Assembly (NCBI GenBank): GCA_021325525.1
Contig: JAJPHB010000061.1
Coordinates: 1-64,000 of the forward strand
Direction of reading: 5' to 3'
Length of the DNA: 64,000 bases
From: Alphaproteobacteria bacterium
GTDB lineage: Bacteria > Pseudomonadota > Alphaproteobacteria > ATCC43930 > CGMCC-115725
Part shown: in pieces, positions 18,028 to 25,637 of the stretch
Layout of the letters: each line of letters begins with the position of its first letter
Position numbering within the stretch: the first letter of the stretch is position 1
Position numbers and translations under genes: made by a program
Notes under the pieces: generated by a model
Databases searched by the model: none
What the model was told of the DNA's origin: nothing
The model's input: the letters and a program-made list of their open reading frames with translations, nothing else

Positions 18028-18299
18028 GGCGGGGAGCCTCCCGCGAGAGAACGACCGCTCGGTAGCGAAGGTTCGAGGCGCCGGCGCCGCCCCGCCTCGG
18101 CGCGTTGCAAAGAGCGCGTGTATGGCCGGCGGCTGTTCGCGGAAAAGTCGCCCTGTCGATTTTTCTTACACTCGCCAGGAGTGCACGCGACGCCGAGCCG
18201 TCCGAACGGGCCTTGGAGAACACGTTGTTTTCCGCCGCCTCTCACCACGCGCCAGGAGTTCTGGAATGAGCGGGAGGTCGGTTCGCTTGCCGATCCCGC

Positions 18300-18319
18300 A
18301 GAATTCCTGTCGGAATTCT
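18300..18319. promoter_or_regulatory. Palindrome upstream of sigma-54-like promoter
   Basis: Perfect inverted repeat AGAATTC-6 bases-GAATTCT. Its centre is about 80 bp upstream of the -24 element of the sigma-54-like promoter, a normal distance for an enhancer-binding activator. In other bacteria the PrsK/PrsR two-component system activates PEP-CTERM genes together with RpoN; that this palindrome is a PrsR-type site is inference. Confidence 0.4.
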
Positions 18320-18387
18320 TTACAGGCGGGGGTCAGTCGTTGGGGCACCACGCCGCTAAGCCTTTGAAATAGCGGCATCCGAACAGT

Positions 18388-18403
18388 TGGCACGCGATAT
18401 GCA
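18388..18403 (+). promoter_or_regulatory. Sigma-54 (-24/-12) promoter for the PEP-CTERM gene
   Basis: The sequence TGGCACGCGATATGCA matches the RpoN consensus TGGCACG-N4-TTGCA with the invariant GG and GC at the exact spacing; only one base of the -12 block differs (A for T). Expected transcription start is about 18414, giving a leader of about 45 bases before the ATG at 18459. An in-frame TTG at 18387 lies inside this element and so is not the translation start. Confidence 0.75.
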
Positions 18404-18458
18404 AGAGATTGGGCGAATGCTGGCAACGATGGCTTTGCCGATCAGAGAGGATGGAAAG

Positions 18459-19283
18459 ATGGTTTCACTACAGAACAGGCTGATGGCCGTCGCGGCCGGC
18501 TTGATGATCGCGGGGGCCGCGAGCAGCGCCTTCGCCAATCCCACCTTTACCGTGAACGAGAGCGGAGCCGCCGGCGTGGCGCCGGCCGGATGCAGCATTT
18601 TTCCGAGCCTGTGCTTCTCGACGTTCCAGGCCAACCAGATGGGCCTCAACTACCTGTCGAATGTCGCGCTGAACACGGGTAACGGGACTTTCAGCGAAAG
18701 CGGCTCGTTGAACATCACCTCGTTCCTCAACGGCAACCCCGAGATCACCGTCTCTGGAACGCACATCAACAGCACCTACTCGCTGCTGGCGAACTTCAAT
18801 GGCGCTGGCACCTTCACCGGCAATGGCAGCCCGTCCTTCACCGGCACGTTCACCAGCTTCAGCTTTACGCTGTTCCTGGCACCGACGAGCCAGCTCAGCG
18901 CACTCGATGCGAACAAGCAATACACCATCGCCTCGCCGGACATCGTGGTCGCGACCGGCGGCCAGAACGGGCCGGGGCAAGCGCATATCTTCCCCAGCAG
19001 CCCGGCCCAGGGCGATTTCCACGTGTTCAACTCTTTCCTGATCACGCCGGACGGAAAGAATTTCTTCACGCAGCCGGTCGACTTCTACGTGGCCTTTGAC
19101 GCGAGCGGCAACAACAACTCGACCAGCTGCACGCCGGGCGGGGAGAACTTGCTCAATTGCGCCCTCGAAGGCGGCGGCAAGGCTCAGTTCCTCGTTCCCG
19201 AGCCCGGAACGCTGGCGCTGCTCGGCGGTTCGATCCTCGGCCTCGGCTTGATCAGCCGGCGCCGTCGGAAGCTCGCCGCCTGA
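18459..19283 (+). CDS. PEP-CTERM sorting-domain protein
   Basis: A 274-residue exported protein processed by the exosortase system. Signal peptide in residues 1-26 (AVAAGLMIAGAASSAFA). The body is Asn/Ser/Thr/Gly-rich and has few charges, as usual in this class, with three cysteine-containing loops. The C-terminus carries the sorting signal: VPEPG at 246-250, hydrophobic helix TLALLGGSILGLGLIS, then basic RRRRK. Such proteins are exported, cleaved near the PEP motif, and are linked to exopolysaccharide and floc formation. No exosortase gene is in the window. The start ATG follows GAGAGG and GGAAAG. It is driven by a sigma-54-like promoter and converges on the ThiF-nitroreductase operon. Confidence 0.9.
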   Translation: MVSLQNRLMAVAAGLMIAGAASSAFANPTFTVNESGAAGVAPAGCSIFPSLCFSTFQANQMGLNYLSNVALNTGNGTFSESGSLNITSFLNGNPEITVSGTHINSTYSLLANFNGAGTFTGNGSPSFTGTFTSFSFTLFLAPTSQLSALDANKQYTIASPDIVVATGGQNGPGQAHIFPSSPAQGDFHVFNSFLITPDGKNFFTQPVDFYVAFDASGNNNSTSCTPGGENLLNCALEGGGKAQFLVPEPGTLALLGGSILGLGLISRRRRKLAA

Positions 19284-19312
19284 CGGCAATCCAACCAAGG
19301 CTCAATTAATGA

Positions 19313-19339
19313 GGGCGGCGCTTCGGCGCCGCCCTTTTT
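19313..19339 (+). terminator. Rho-independent terminator of the PEP-CTERM gene
   Basis: Perfect 9-bp GC stem (19313-19321 with 19326-19334), TTCG tetraloop and five T residues (19335-19339), 29 bp after the stop codon. This is a textbook intrinsic terminator and shows the PEP-CTERM gene is a single transcription unit. Confidence 0.9.
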
Positions 19340-19371
19340 GTCAGGTTCGGATGCTTCGACCGAAAGAGCGC

Positions 19372-21387
19372 CTATCTCGGCCGGAGGAGCACCGAGAGCT
19401 CCTCGCGGACCGATCGCGCGCGGAGCCGGCGAGACCGCGGCTCGCCGAGCCTGCCTCTGAAGACGATGTCCTCGCCGCGTCCTTGCGCCTCCGCATCGAG
19501 GAGCGCCGCCAGACGCGCTGATTTGGCGAGGATCGCGCGATCGGTCGTGAACGGGATGCCGTAGCGGCTGAAATGCGCGAACCAGAGCGGCGCAAAGCTC
19601 GGCTGCATGACAAGACCCAACCGCGTCGCCACAAGCCAAAACCGCTGCAAGGCCTGGCCGGCCGCCAGCAAGCTGCGGATGCGGTCGCCGTCCGCCGGCC
19701 GACATTGTCGCAGGATGGTGAAATGCGCCGCACAGCAGAGCCCGGGAAGCACATCCATCTCCAGAAGCGCCAATCGCGTGCCGCCGATCCGGTTCATGAA
19801 ATCCATGCGGCGCCAATCGCGCATGACCCAGCGCATGAGGCGGCGGGTGGCCGGATCAAGCGCGAGAGAACGGACGGGAAGGCCGCGAGGCGCGAAATCG
19901 TGCTGCCAATCCAGGATCTCGCAGTGGATGTCGTAGGCTTGGCGGAGACGCAGCCGAATGTCGGCGCCGCGGGCGCTAATTCGCGTTGCCTGCCAGCGCC
20001 CGGCTGCCCCCTCGTGCCACAGGACGGCCAGATCATCGCCAAGCGCCGCTTCGAGCGCGGCCTTCTGCTCCGCTGTCAGGGCCGTCCGCTTATAGGATCG
20101 GCGATCGACTGAGCGAACCTGGATGAAGGGCGCGAGCGGATCCTCGACAATCCGCGGATCGCGCGGCAGATGGACAGCGATCCGATGCACGCCGCCAGTC
20201 TCGCCGAGATGGCGCCAGCGGCATCCTCGGCCGCGCGTCGAAGCGGCGATCCGCATGGTTTCGAGAAGAATGCCAGCCGCGAGCAGCGTCGGCTCGCCAT
20301 CCTTGTAGTCGAACAGGTCGAGTTTTGCTTTGACGTGGGCGGTGAGATCATCCTCGCCCTGGATCTCGAAGCGCCAGGGCTGGGTGTTGTCGCCGCTCGG
20401 CGCCCAGCGCGCCTGGCCGAGGATGTAGTCCAAATCGCTCGCCGCCCGCGGTGCGGGCGGCACCGCGTCGCGCGAGAATTTCTCGCTCAGACGGTAGCCG
20501 AAGGCCAGTTTCAGCCGCTGGAGCGGGTTCGCGTTGCCGCCGGGCAGCCAGCCGCGCACCCATTTGCAGCGATAGGCATCGAACTGATGATACCAAGGCG
20601 CCGCGCGGACGGTTCCGCGCTTCAGCACGATCTTCAGCACTTCGGCCGCGGCGACGCCGGCGCAAAGCTCGCAGGAGAGCCCCGTCGAGGGGCCGCGCTT
20701 TCCCTTCAGATCGATGCGCGAGGCATCCACGAGATAGCGGCGCTGAAAGCCGCGCGGCGTCAGCCCCAGGGCGAAGTTGACGCGCTGCTTCTCTGGCGGA
20801 AGCCCCGACAGTCGAAAATAGCGCTCGAAGCTCATGCCGCCGGGCATGAAGACGAGGTATCCCGTCCCCATCCCGATCGGCGCCGCGATAATGGCGGGAA
20901 TGCCCAGCGCGTCCAGCCGGGCAAAAAGCTTCAACCGCAGATCGAGCTCGAAGAAATCGAGGGAGTCGACATAGCAATCGACGCCGGCGAGGAACGCATC
21001 GAGATTGCTCTCGTCGATCCCATGCGGAAACACCTCGAGCTCGAGCTCGGGATTGATGTCGCGCGCCATCTCGGCGAGGACCGTCGCCTTGGGCCGGCCG
21101 ATCGTCGACATCATTGCGCCGGCCTGGCGATTGAAGTTGGCGAGCTCGAAACAGTCGAAATCGGCGATGCGGAAGGCGCCGATCCCGAGGCGCGTCAGGG
21201 TCAGGAGATGCGAGCCGCCGACGCCGCCGAGCCCCGCGATGGCGATGCGCTTGCGGCGAAGAATCTGCTGCTCGGCCGCCGTGACCCAGCCGAGATTGCG
21301 GCTGAATGCTTCCTCGTAAGAGAAGCGGACAGCCTCGTCGCTACCCTCGCCCTCGATTGGCGCCAGGTTTTCGATCCGCCCGTCCAC
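19372..21387 (-). CDS. ThiF (E1-like) adenylyltransferase-nitroreductase fusion protein
   Basis: A 671-residue two-domain enzyme resembling, by architecture, the Rv1355c/MoeY type. The N-terminal E1-like domain (about 20-300) has the ATP loop GLGGVGG (52-58), DFDCFELANFNRQ (76-88) and a single CxxC (C239, C242). It can be expected to adenylate a carboxylate. The C-terminal domain (about 325-600) is nitroreductase-like and FMN-dependent: ARWAPSGDNTQPWRF near 336-350. The start is GTG with GAGG five bases upstream, seven bases after the stop of the HlyD-type gene, so it is the last gene of a five-gene operon. Substrate unknown; adenylation plus flavin oxidation of the acyltransferase product is the working idea. 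Confidence 0.85.
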   Translation of the reverse strand: MDGRIENLAPIEGEGSDEAVRFSYEEAFSRNLGWVTAAEQQILRRKRIAIAGLGGVGGSHLLTLTRLGIGAFRIADFDCFELANFNRQAGAMMSTIGRPKATVLAEMARDINPELELEVFPHGIDESNLDAFLAGVDCYVDSLDFFELDLRLKLFARLDALGIPAIIAAPIGMGTGYLVFMPGGMSFERYFRLSGLPPEKQRVNFALGLTPRGFQRRYLVDASRIDLKGKRGPSTGLSCELCAGVAAAEVLKIVLKRGTVRAAPWYHQFDAYRCKWVRGWLPGGNANPLQRLKLAFGYRLSEKFSRDAVPPAPRAASDLDYILGQARWAPSGDNTQPWRFEIQGEDDLTAHVKAKLDLFDYKDGEPTLLAAGILLETMRIAASTRGRGCRWRHLGETGGVHRIAVHLPRDPRIVEDPLAPFIQVRSVDRRSYKRTALTAEQKAALEAALGDDLAVLWHEGAAGRWQATRISARGADIRLRLRQAYDIHCEILDWQHDFAPRGLPVRSLALDPATRRLMRWVMRDWRRMDFMNRIGGTRLALLEMDVLPGLCCAAHFTILRQCRPADGDRIRSLLAAGQALQRFWLVATRLGLVMQPSFAPLWFAHFSRYGIPFTTDRAILAKSARLAALLDAEAQGRGEDIVFRGRLGEPRSRRLRARSVREELSVLLRPR

Positions 21388-21394
21388 CGCCGCC

Positions 21395-22480
21395 TCAGCG
21401 CGTTGCGATCTGGCGTGCCGTTTGGGAGCCGCTGCTCGAGACTTGCGGGGCGGTCATGAAGGCGTTGACGCGCAGCCCCGAAGGCAGGCGGCGCCCGTCA
21501 TCGAGAGCGATCAGCACCTGCAGAACCTTGGTGTCGGTCCGCTCCTTCGCCTCGTCGGTGCGGATGCTCTTCTTGCCGAGCATGTGCCCGATGCGGACGA
21601 CATGGCCCGGGAAGCGCTCCTCCCCGAACGCCTCGGCGGTGACATAGGCGGGCATCCCGAGCGTGAGCTTGGCGATATCGGCCTCATCGACATCGGCGCG
21701 CACGAAGAGATGCGACATGTCGCCCACCGTCAGCACCGTCGGATCGAGGAAGACCGAGATCACCTCGCCGACGCGGCGGTTGACGCGCAGCACCGTGCCG
21801 TCGATGGGGCTGCGGATCACCGCCTGGTCGAGATCGGCCTGCGCCCGGTCGCGCTCGGCCTTGGCGGCGGCGACCTGAGCCTCGGCGATGGCGATGTCCT
21901 CCTCGCGCGCGGGGTCGTTGACGAGGAGGAAATGCTGCCGCGCGGCCTCGCGCTTCTGCTGGGCGACCGCGTATTCGCGTTCGGCGAGGTCGGCAGCCTC
22001 GCGCGAGACGTAGCCTTGCTTGACGAGCGCGCGCCGGCGTTCGAGCTCGATGCCGGCGGTCTTGAGCACCGCCTCGGCCTGCTGCAAGCCCGCCTTCGCC
22101 TCGTCGCGCTCCTGCGGCCGGGCGCCGTTCAGCGCGCGCCGCAGCTCGGCTTCGCGCAATTGCAGCGTCGCCTCCGCCTTGGCGAGAGTGGCGCGAAACG
22201 GGTCGGTGTCGAGCCGCGCCACGACCTCGCCGCGCTTGACGGTATCGCCCTCCTTGACCAGCACCTCTTTGAGGAGGCCCGTCAACGGCGCGCCAACGGC
22301 GATCTCCTCCGAGGCCGGCTCGACCTTCCCGGGCGCGGCGACGGTGTATCCGCCGTCGATGAGAGGCGTGATCGCGGCCGGTGCGGCCGGCGCTGGCGCC
22401 GAATCCGAGCGGCCCTCGGTGACCAGCAGCAGGGCGCCGAGCGAGGTGGTGACGAGGAGGAGGAGATAGTGGAGCTTCAT
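21395..22480 (-). CDS. DevB-type periplasmic adaptor (HlyD family)
   Basis: Membrane-fusion protein of an ABC exporter, 361 residues. N-terminal membrane anchor (LHYLLLLVTTSLGALLLV), then the split biotinyl-lipoyl domain (GYTVAAPGKVEPASEEIAVG and AVIRSPIDGTVLRVNRRVGE), with a long alpha-helical hairpin of about 120 residues between (coiled-coil, rich in Ala/Glu/Arg), and a beta-barrel part. It starts inside the stop of the ATPase gene (ATGA overlap). With the downstream DevA and DevC type genes it should reach an outer-membrane TolC-like channel, not encoded here. In heterocystous cyanobacteria DevBCA exports glycolipid. Confidence 0.88.
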   Translation of the reverse strand: MKLHYLLLLVTTSLGALLLVTEGRSDSAPAPAAPAAITPLIDGGYTVAAPGKVEPASEEIAVGAPLTGLLKEVLVKEGDTVKRGEVVARLDTDPFRATLAKAEATLQLREAELRRALNGARPQERDEAKAGLQQAEAVLKTAGIELERRRALVKQGYVSREAADLAEREYAVAQQKREAARQHFLLVNDPAREEDIAIAEAQVAAAKAERDRAQADLDQAVIRSPIDGTVLRVNRRVGEVISVFLDPTVLTVGDMSHLFVRADVDEADIAKLTLGMPAYVTAEAFGEERFPGHVVRIGHMLGKKSIRTDEAKERTDTKVLQVLIALDDGRRLPSGLRVNAFMTAPQVSSSGSQTARQIATR

Positions 22481-23292
22481 GACGCCACCAGTTCCTTGAG
22501 GTCGGTCTCGCGGCTCCGCCGCCGGCGGAGCAACGAGGCATCGAGCGGGGCAGCGGGAGCCGATTCGCGCGGGAGCGCAATGTCGCGGATGATTCTGCCG
22601 TCTTCGAGCGTGACGACGCGGTCGGCGAGATCGAGGATCCGGCTGTCATGCGTCACGACGACGACGCCGCGGTGAAGACGGTGCGCCAGATCGGCGAACA
22701 GCATCATGATCCGCCGCCCGGTCTGCAGATCGAGCGCGGCGGTAGGCTCGTCGGCGAGAATGAGGCTGGGCTCGCCGGCAAGCGCCCGGGCAATCGCGAC
22801 GCGCTGCTTCTGCCCGCCGCTCAGATCGGCGGGATAGGCGTCGCCCTTGTCGCCGAGCCCCACCTGCTCCAGCAATTCGTCGGCCCGGCGCCGCCGCGCG
22901 CGGCCGCCGAGCCCTTTCAGATCGAGGGCCAGCTCGACATTCTGCCGGGCCGACAGCGTCGGGAAGAGGTTGTAGCCCTGGAAGATGAAGCCGATATGGG
23001 CAAGCCGGAGGGCGCTGCGCGCCGCCTCGTTCTCCTCGGCGACCTCCTGCCCGAGCAGGCGCACCTCCCCGGCCGTCGGGCGGAGAATGCAGCCGATGAT
23101 CGACAGCAGCGTCGTCTTGCCGCTGCCGGATGGGCCCATCAGGATCGTCACCTCGCCGGCGGCGATATCGAGATCGATCGCGGCAAGCGCGCGGAGCGCC
23201 GTTTTCCCGGCGCCATAGGTCTTGCCGACGCCGCGCAGCGAGACGACGGGTCCCGGCGGCACGATCTCGAGCGATGATCGCGCGGATGTCAT
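22477..23292 (-). CDS. DevA-type ABC transporter ATP-binding protein
   Basis: 271-residue exporter ATPase. Walker A GPSGSGKTT (53-61), Q-loop in FIFQGYN, signature LSGGQ (157-161), Walker B LILADEP (177-183) and switch H205. The short Walker-proximal insert and MacB/LolD-like length place it in the DevA group. The ATG at 23290-23292 overlaps the permease stop by four bases (ATGA), fixing the start; earlier in-frame codons only re-read the permease gene. The last residues overlap the adaptor start the same way, so the three exporter genes are translationally coupled. Confidence 0.93.
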   Translation of the reverse strand: MTSARSSLEIVPPGPVVSLRGVGKTYGAGKTALRALAAIDLDIAAGEVTILMGPSGSGKTTLLSIIGCILRPTAGEVRLLGQEVAEENEAARSALRLAHIGFIFQGYNLFPTLSARQNVELALDLKGLGGRARRRRADELLEQVGLGDKGDAYPADLSGGQKQRVAIARALAGEPSLILADEPTAALDLQTGRRIMMLFADLAHRLHRGVVVVTHDSRILDLADRVVTLEDGRIIRDIALPRESAPAAPLDASLLRRRRSRETDLKELVAS

Positions 23293-24452
23293 TTGAACAC
23301 CATTGCCGGATCGAGCCGCGTCACCTTGCGGATCGAGATCGCAGCGGCGCCGACGCACATGACGAGCGTAAGGGCGAGGAGCCCGGCGGCGAGCTCTCCC
23401 GGCAGGAGGATCGCCGTGCCGCCATTCCGTGAGGCGCGAATGATGGCGAGCGTGACGCCGAGGCCAATGCCATAGCCAGCGAGCGCGCTCAACACGGCCT
23501 GGCGGATGATGACTCCATAGAGATAGCGGCTCGACGCGCCGATCGCGCGCAGCGTGCCGAATTCGGGCAAATGATCGATCGTCGTCGCATAGAGCGTCTG
23601 GCTGACGACGACGACGCCGACCGCGAGCCCCATCAGCGCCGCGACGAGGAGCGCCAGCCCAGCGCCGGTCGTGAACATCCAATAGAATTGCGTGCGCCGG
23701 CTGAACTCGCCGCTGGTCAGGACCTCGACATCGCCGAGGCGTTCGGAGAGGGCCTTGCGCATGGCTGCGGCATCGGCCCCCGGCACGAGCCGGCAGAGCA
23801 CGTATTTGGTCTGGTCGCTGCGAATGCGCGAATAGTCGAGCGCGCTCGCGAAGGAGGCGAAGACATAGGGCGACTGCGTGAAGGAGCGAATGCCGCGCGT
23901 GAAGCCGACCACCTGGGCGCGGCGGCCGCCGATCTCGACGATCTGCCCGATACGGGTGACACCCAGCTTCTCGCGATAAAGCTCGTCGATCATGACCGTG
24001 CCGGCATAGGCGAGGTTCTTGACGTCGCCCTCCGCCACCTGCCAGGGCGCGCCCAGCCCTTGCGCCGGATCGAAGCCGACGACGATCACGGTCTCGTTGC
24101 CGCCATCCGGCCGCTTGAACAAGGTGAATTCGGTAATGAGCTTCGCGGCCTCTTGAATGCCCGGCACCGCCAAGGCCTGGAAGAGCTTCCGCTCGGAAAT
24201 CGCCGCGCTCTGATCGATGTTGCGCGTGCCGGGCGCCATGATCCAAAGATCGGCGCCGGCATGGTCGATGAGGCTCGACGTCGTGCGTGCGAAGCCGATG
24301 AACAAGCCGAGCTGCACGCCGATGAGGACGACGGCGAACACGATGCCGATCAAGGTGACGACAAGGCGCACGCGGTCGTGCACCATGTTCCGCACCGCGA
24401 GGACGGTGCTCATCCGCGGAAATCGGGCGATCGCTGCAGTGATGCTGGACAT
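23289..24452 (-). CDS. DevC-type ABC transporter permease
   Basis: 387-residue permease of the MacB/DevC type. First membrane segment about residues 28-52 (RLVVTLIGIVFAVVLIGVQL), then a periplasmic MacB-like domain of about 210 residues (SFTQSPYVFAS, RSDQTKYVLCRL), then three C-terminal segments of the FtsX-like domain (ending AISIRKVTRLDPAMVF, typical of DevC). Substrate not predictable from sequence; cyanobacterial DevC moves glycolipid with DevB and TolC. AAGG lies 8 bases upstream of the ATG. It follows the acyltransferase gene by 94 bp and overlaps the ATPase gene by four bases. Confidence 0.92.
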   Translation of the reverse strand: MSSITAAIARFPRMSTVLAVRNMVHDRVRLVVTLIGIVFAVVLIGVQLGLFIGFARTTSSLIDHAGADLWIMAPGTRNIDQSAAISERKLFQALAVPGIQEAAKLITEFTLFKRPDGGNETVIVVGFDPAQGLGAPWQVAEGDVKNLAYAGTVMIDELYREKLGVTRIGQIVEIGGRRAQVVGFTRGIRSFTQSPYVFASFASALDYSRIRSDQTKYVLCRLVPGADAAAMRKALSERLGDVEVLTSGEFSRRTQFYWMFTTGAGLALLVAALMGLAVGVVVVSQTLYATTIDHLPEFGTLRAIGASSRYLYGVIIRQAVLSALAGYGIGLGVTLAIIRASRNGGTAILLPGELAAGLLALTLVMCVGAAAISIRKVTRLDPAMVFK

Positions 24453-24546
24453 AGGAAGACCTTGCTCACCGCTCTGATAGCCGACTGCCCGCTAAGAAAC
24501 CCTTAGTTTCCCTACCCTTAACAGATTCGCCTGGATTTCGCACACC

Positions 24547-25359
24547 TTATCCGACGAGCTCGCGCGCTCGCGTACACAGCGTGGCGGGACTCGCGACCCA
24601 AGCCGGCGACCAGTTCCGGCCGCAATCGGTAATCACTTCCCAGACGTCGCGGCGCTCCGCCTCGACATTGGCGAGCAACTCGTCGATCTCGGCGTAGCAG
24701 GGTTGGCGGAGCCCGTGATATTCGAGCATCGGTCCGATCGGCGTGAAGCGGATGCCGAAGCGCCGCAGCAACCGGAGCAGCGCCGGCTCCATGATGGCGC
24801 AGACATGGTCGATGCCGTGGTCGCGCGCGAGCTGCAAGGCGACGGCCATCAAGCCCAAGGTGATGTGCGGGATGGCGCGACGATGGTCACCCGACAGCTC
24901 GTCCGGATCATAAGCCTTGCCGTAGAGCTCGTCGCCGACCCGACGACGGAACTGCTTCGATACGGCAAAGCGCGAGAATTCCGCCGTGCTGTCCGGCGGC
25001 AGGATGCGCATGGCCCGCGGGCAGACCTCGTACAGCGGAAGACGCCCCGATACGGGACCAAGTCGCGGCAGGACGAGGCGTGTCGTCCCGACGACGGCTC
25101 GGCTCGTCCGGTGCACGAGAAGAGCATGCCGCGAGTGCCGGTCGTGCTGATCGGTCTCTAAGCCACCGGGATTGTCGGCCACGTCGAGAAAGGAGTTCTC
25201 GACGCAATAAACCTGGTAGCGCAGCCGGAAAGCGGCGTTCAATAACTCGGGAGTGTCGGCTGGGATCGCCTCGAACATCTTGCGGTAGATTTCTACCAGA
25301 GGCGCCGAGCGATCGGCAACCGGTTCCGATAGCTTCCTGCGATCGTCTGGTTGGGACAA
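24547..25359 (-). CDS. PEP-CTERM/exosortase system-associated acyltransferase (FeeM-like)
   Basis: 270-residue GNAT-fold protein of the TIGR03694/FeeM type, related in fold to LuxI autoinducer synthases; known relatives from environmental DNA make long-chain N-acyl amino acids from acyl-ACP. Seen: AAFRLRYQVYCVENSF (42-57, the acyl-carrier binding start), VGTTRLVLP (90-98), AEFSRFAVS (126-134), and a conserved C-terminal part from RRFGIRF to YHGLRQPCYAEID. The start is given as TTG at 25357-25359 with GGGGG eight bases upstream; no ATG sits near and the N-terminus is therefore uncertain. First gene of the export/ThiF-nitroreductase operon. Confidence 0.88.
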   Translation of the reverse strand: MSQPDDRRKLSEPVADRSAPLVEIYRKMFEAIPADTPELLNAAFRLRYQVYCVENSFLDVADNPGGLETDQHDRHSRHALLVHRTSRAVVGTTRLVLPRLGPVSGRLPLYEVCPRAMRILPPDSTAEFSRFAVSKQFRRRVGDELYGKAYDPDELSGDHRRAIPHITLGLMAVALQLARDHGIDHVCAIMEPALLRLLRRFGIRFTPIGPMLEYHGLRQPCYAEIDELLANVEAERRDVWEVITDCGRNWSPAWVASPATLCTRARELVG

Positions 25360-25637
25360 TTGACTGACCCCCGCTTGGAGATTTTCTCGGCGCGTTCTTC
25401 GCGCCCCCCCACATCAGAGGTCATGAATGTTAATCCTTCCTTGCGTGATTACGAATTTACTGGAGAAGCACTTCCAATTTTCCTTTGACTGAACCAGAAA
25501 TTTGATGCGCTTTCTCTAAGACGCAGCCCAAGGGTGAAAGAGTGCAGAAAAAATGGCCTGCCTGTTGTGTCATTTTTTGGAATATTTGGCCTATATCCCA
25601 GAATAGAAGGCCAATTCGAGTATTTATTAAGAAACCG
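25360..25637. promoter_or_regulatory. AT-rich leader of the acyltransferase operon
   Basis: 278-bp gap between the acyltransferase and mobA. By direct count the 200 bases from 25441 to 25640 are about 40 percent GC, far below the flanking genes. It contains a TTGGCCT/AGGCCAA inverted repeat (25586-25614) and, on the minus strand near 25425, AAGGAAGG before an ATG that opens a short frame of about 40 codons with no family signal. This is the only promoter-sized space for the operon. No clean -35/-10 or sigma-54 site is recognised. Confidence 0.55.

Larger units (their letters stand above)
18028..18458. other. Intergenic region between ku and the PEP-CTERM gene
   Basis: 431 bp without a supported gene. 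It holds the ku leader at its left end, a T-rich stretch (TTTTTC near 18159-18166), a short CACTC/GAGTG inverted repeat (18169-18183), two copies of CGCCAGGAGT (18173-18182 and 18250-18259), the EcoRI-type palindrome at 18300-18319, and the sigma-54-like promoter at 18388-18403. This is a plausible enhancer-promoter region for the downstream gene. Confidence 0.6.

Noticed and set aside
18387-18458. Longer start (TTG 18387) for the PEP-CTERM protein
   Set aside because: The TTG lies within the sigma-54-like -24 element and the extra 24 residues would precede the signal peptide; the ATG at 18459 has a ribosome site and a normal signal.
25543-25558. Sigma-54-like site on the minus strand before the acyltransferase operon
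   Set aside because: GG and GC are present with a T-rich -12 side, but the spacing is one base too long for RpoN, so it was not called.
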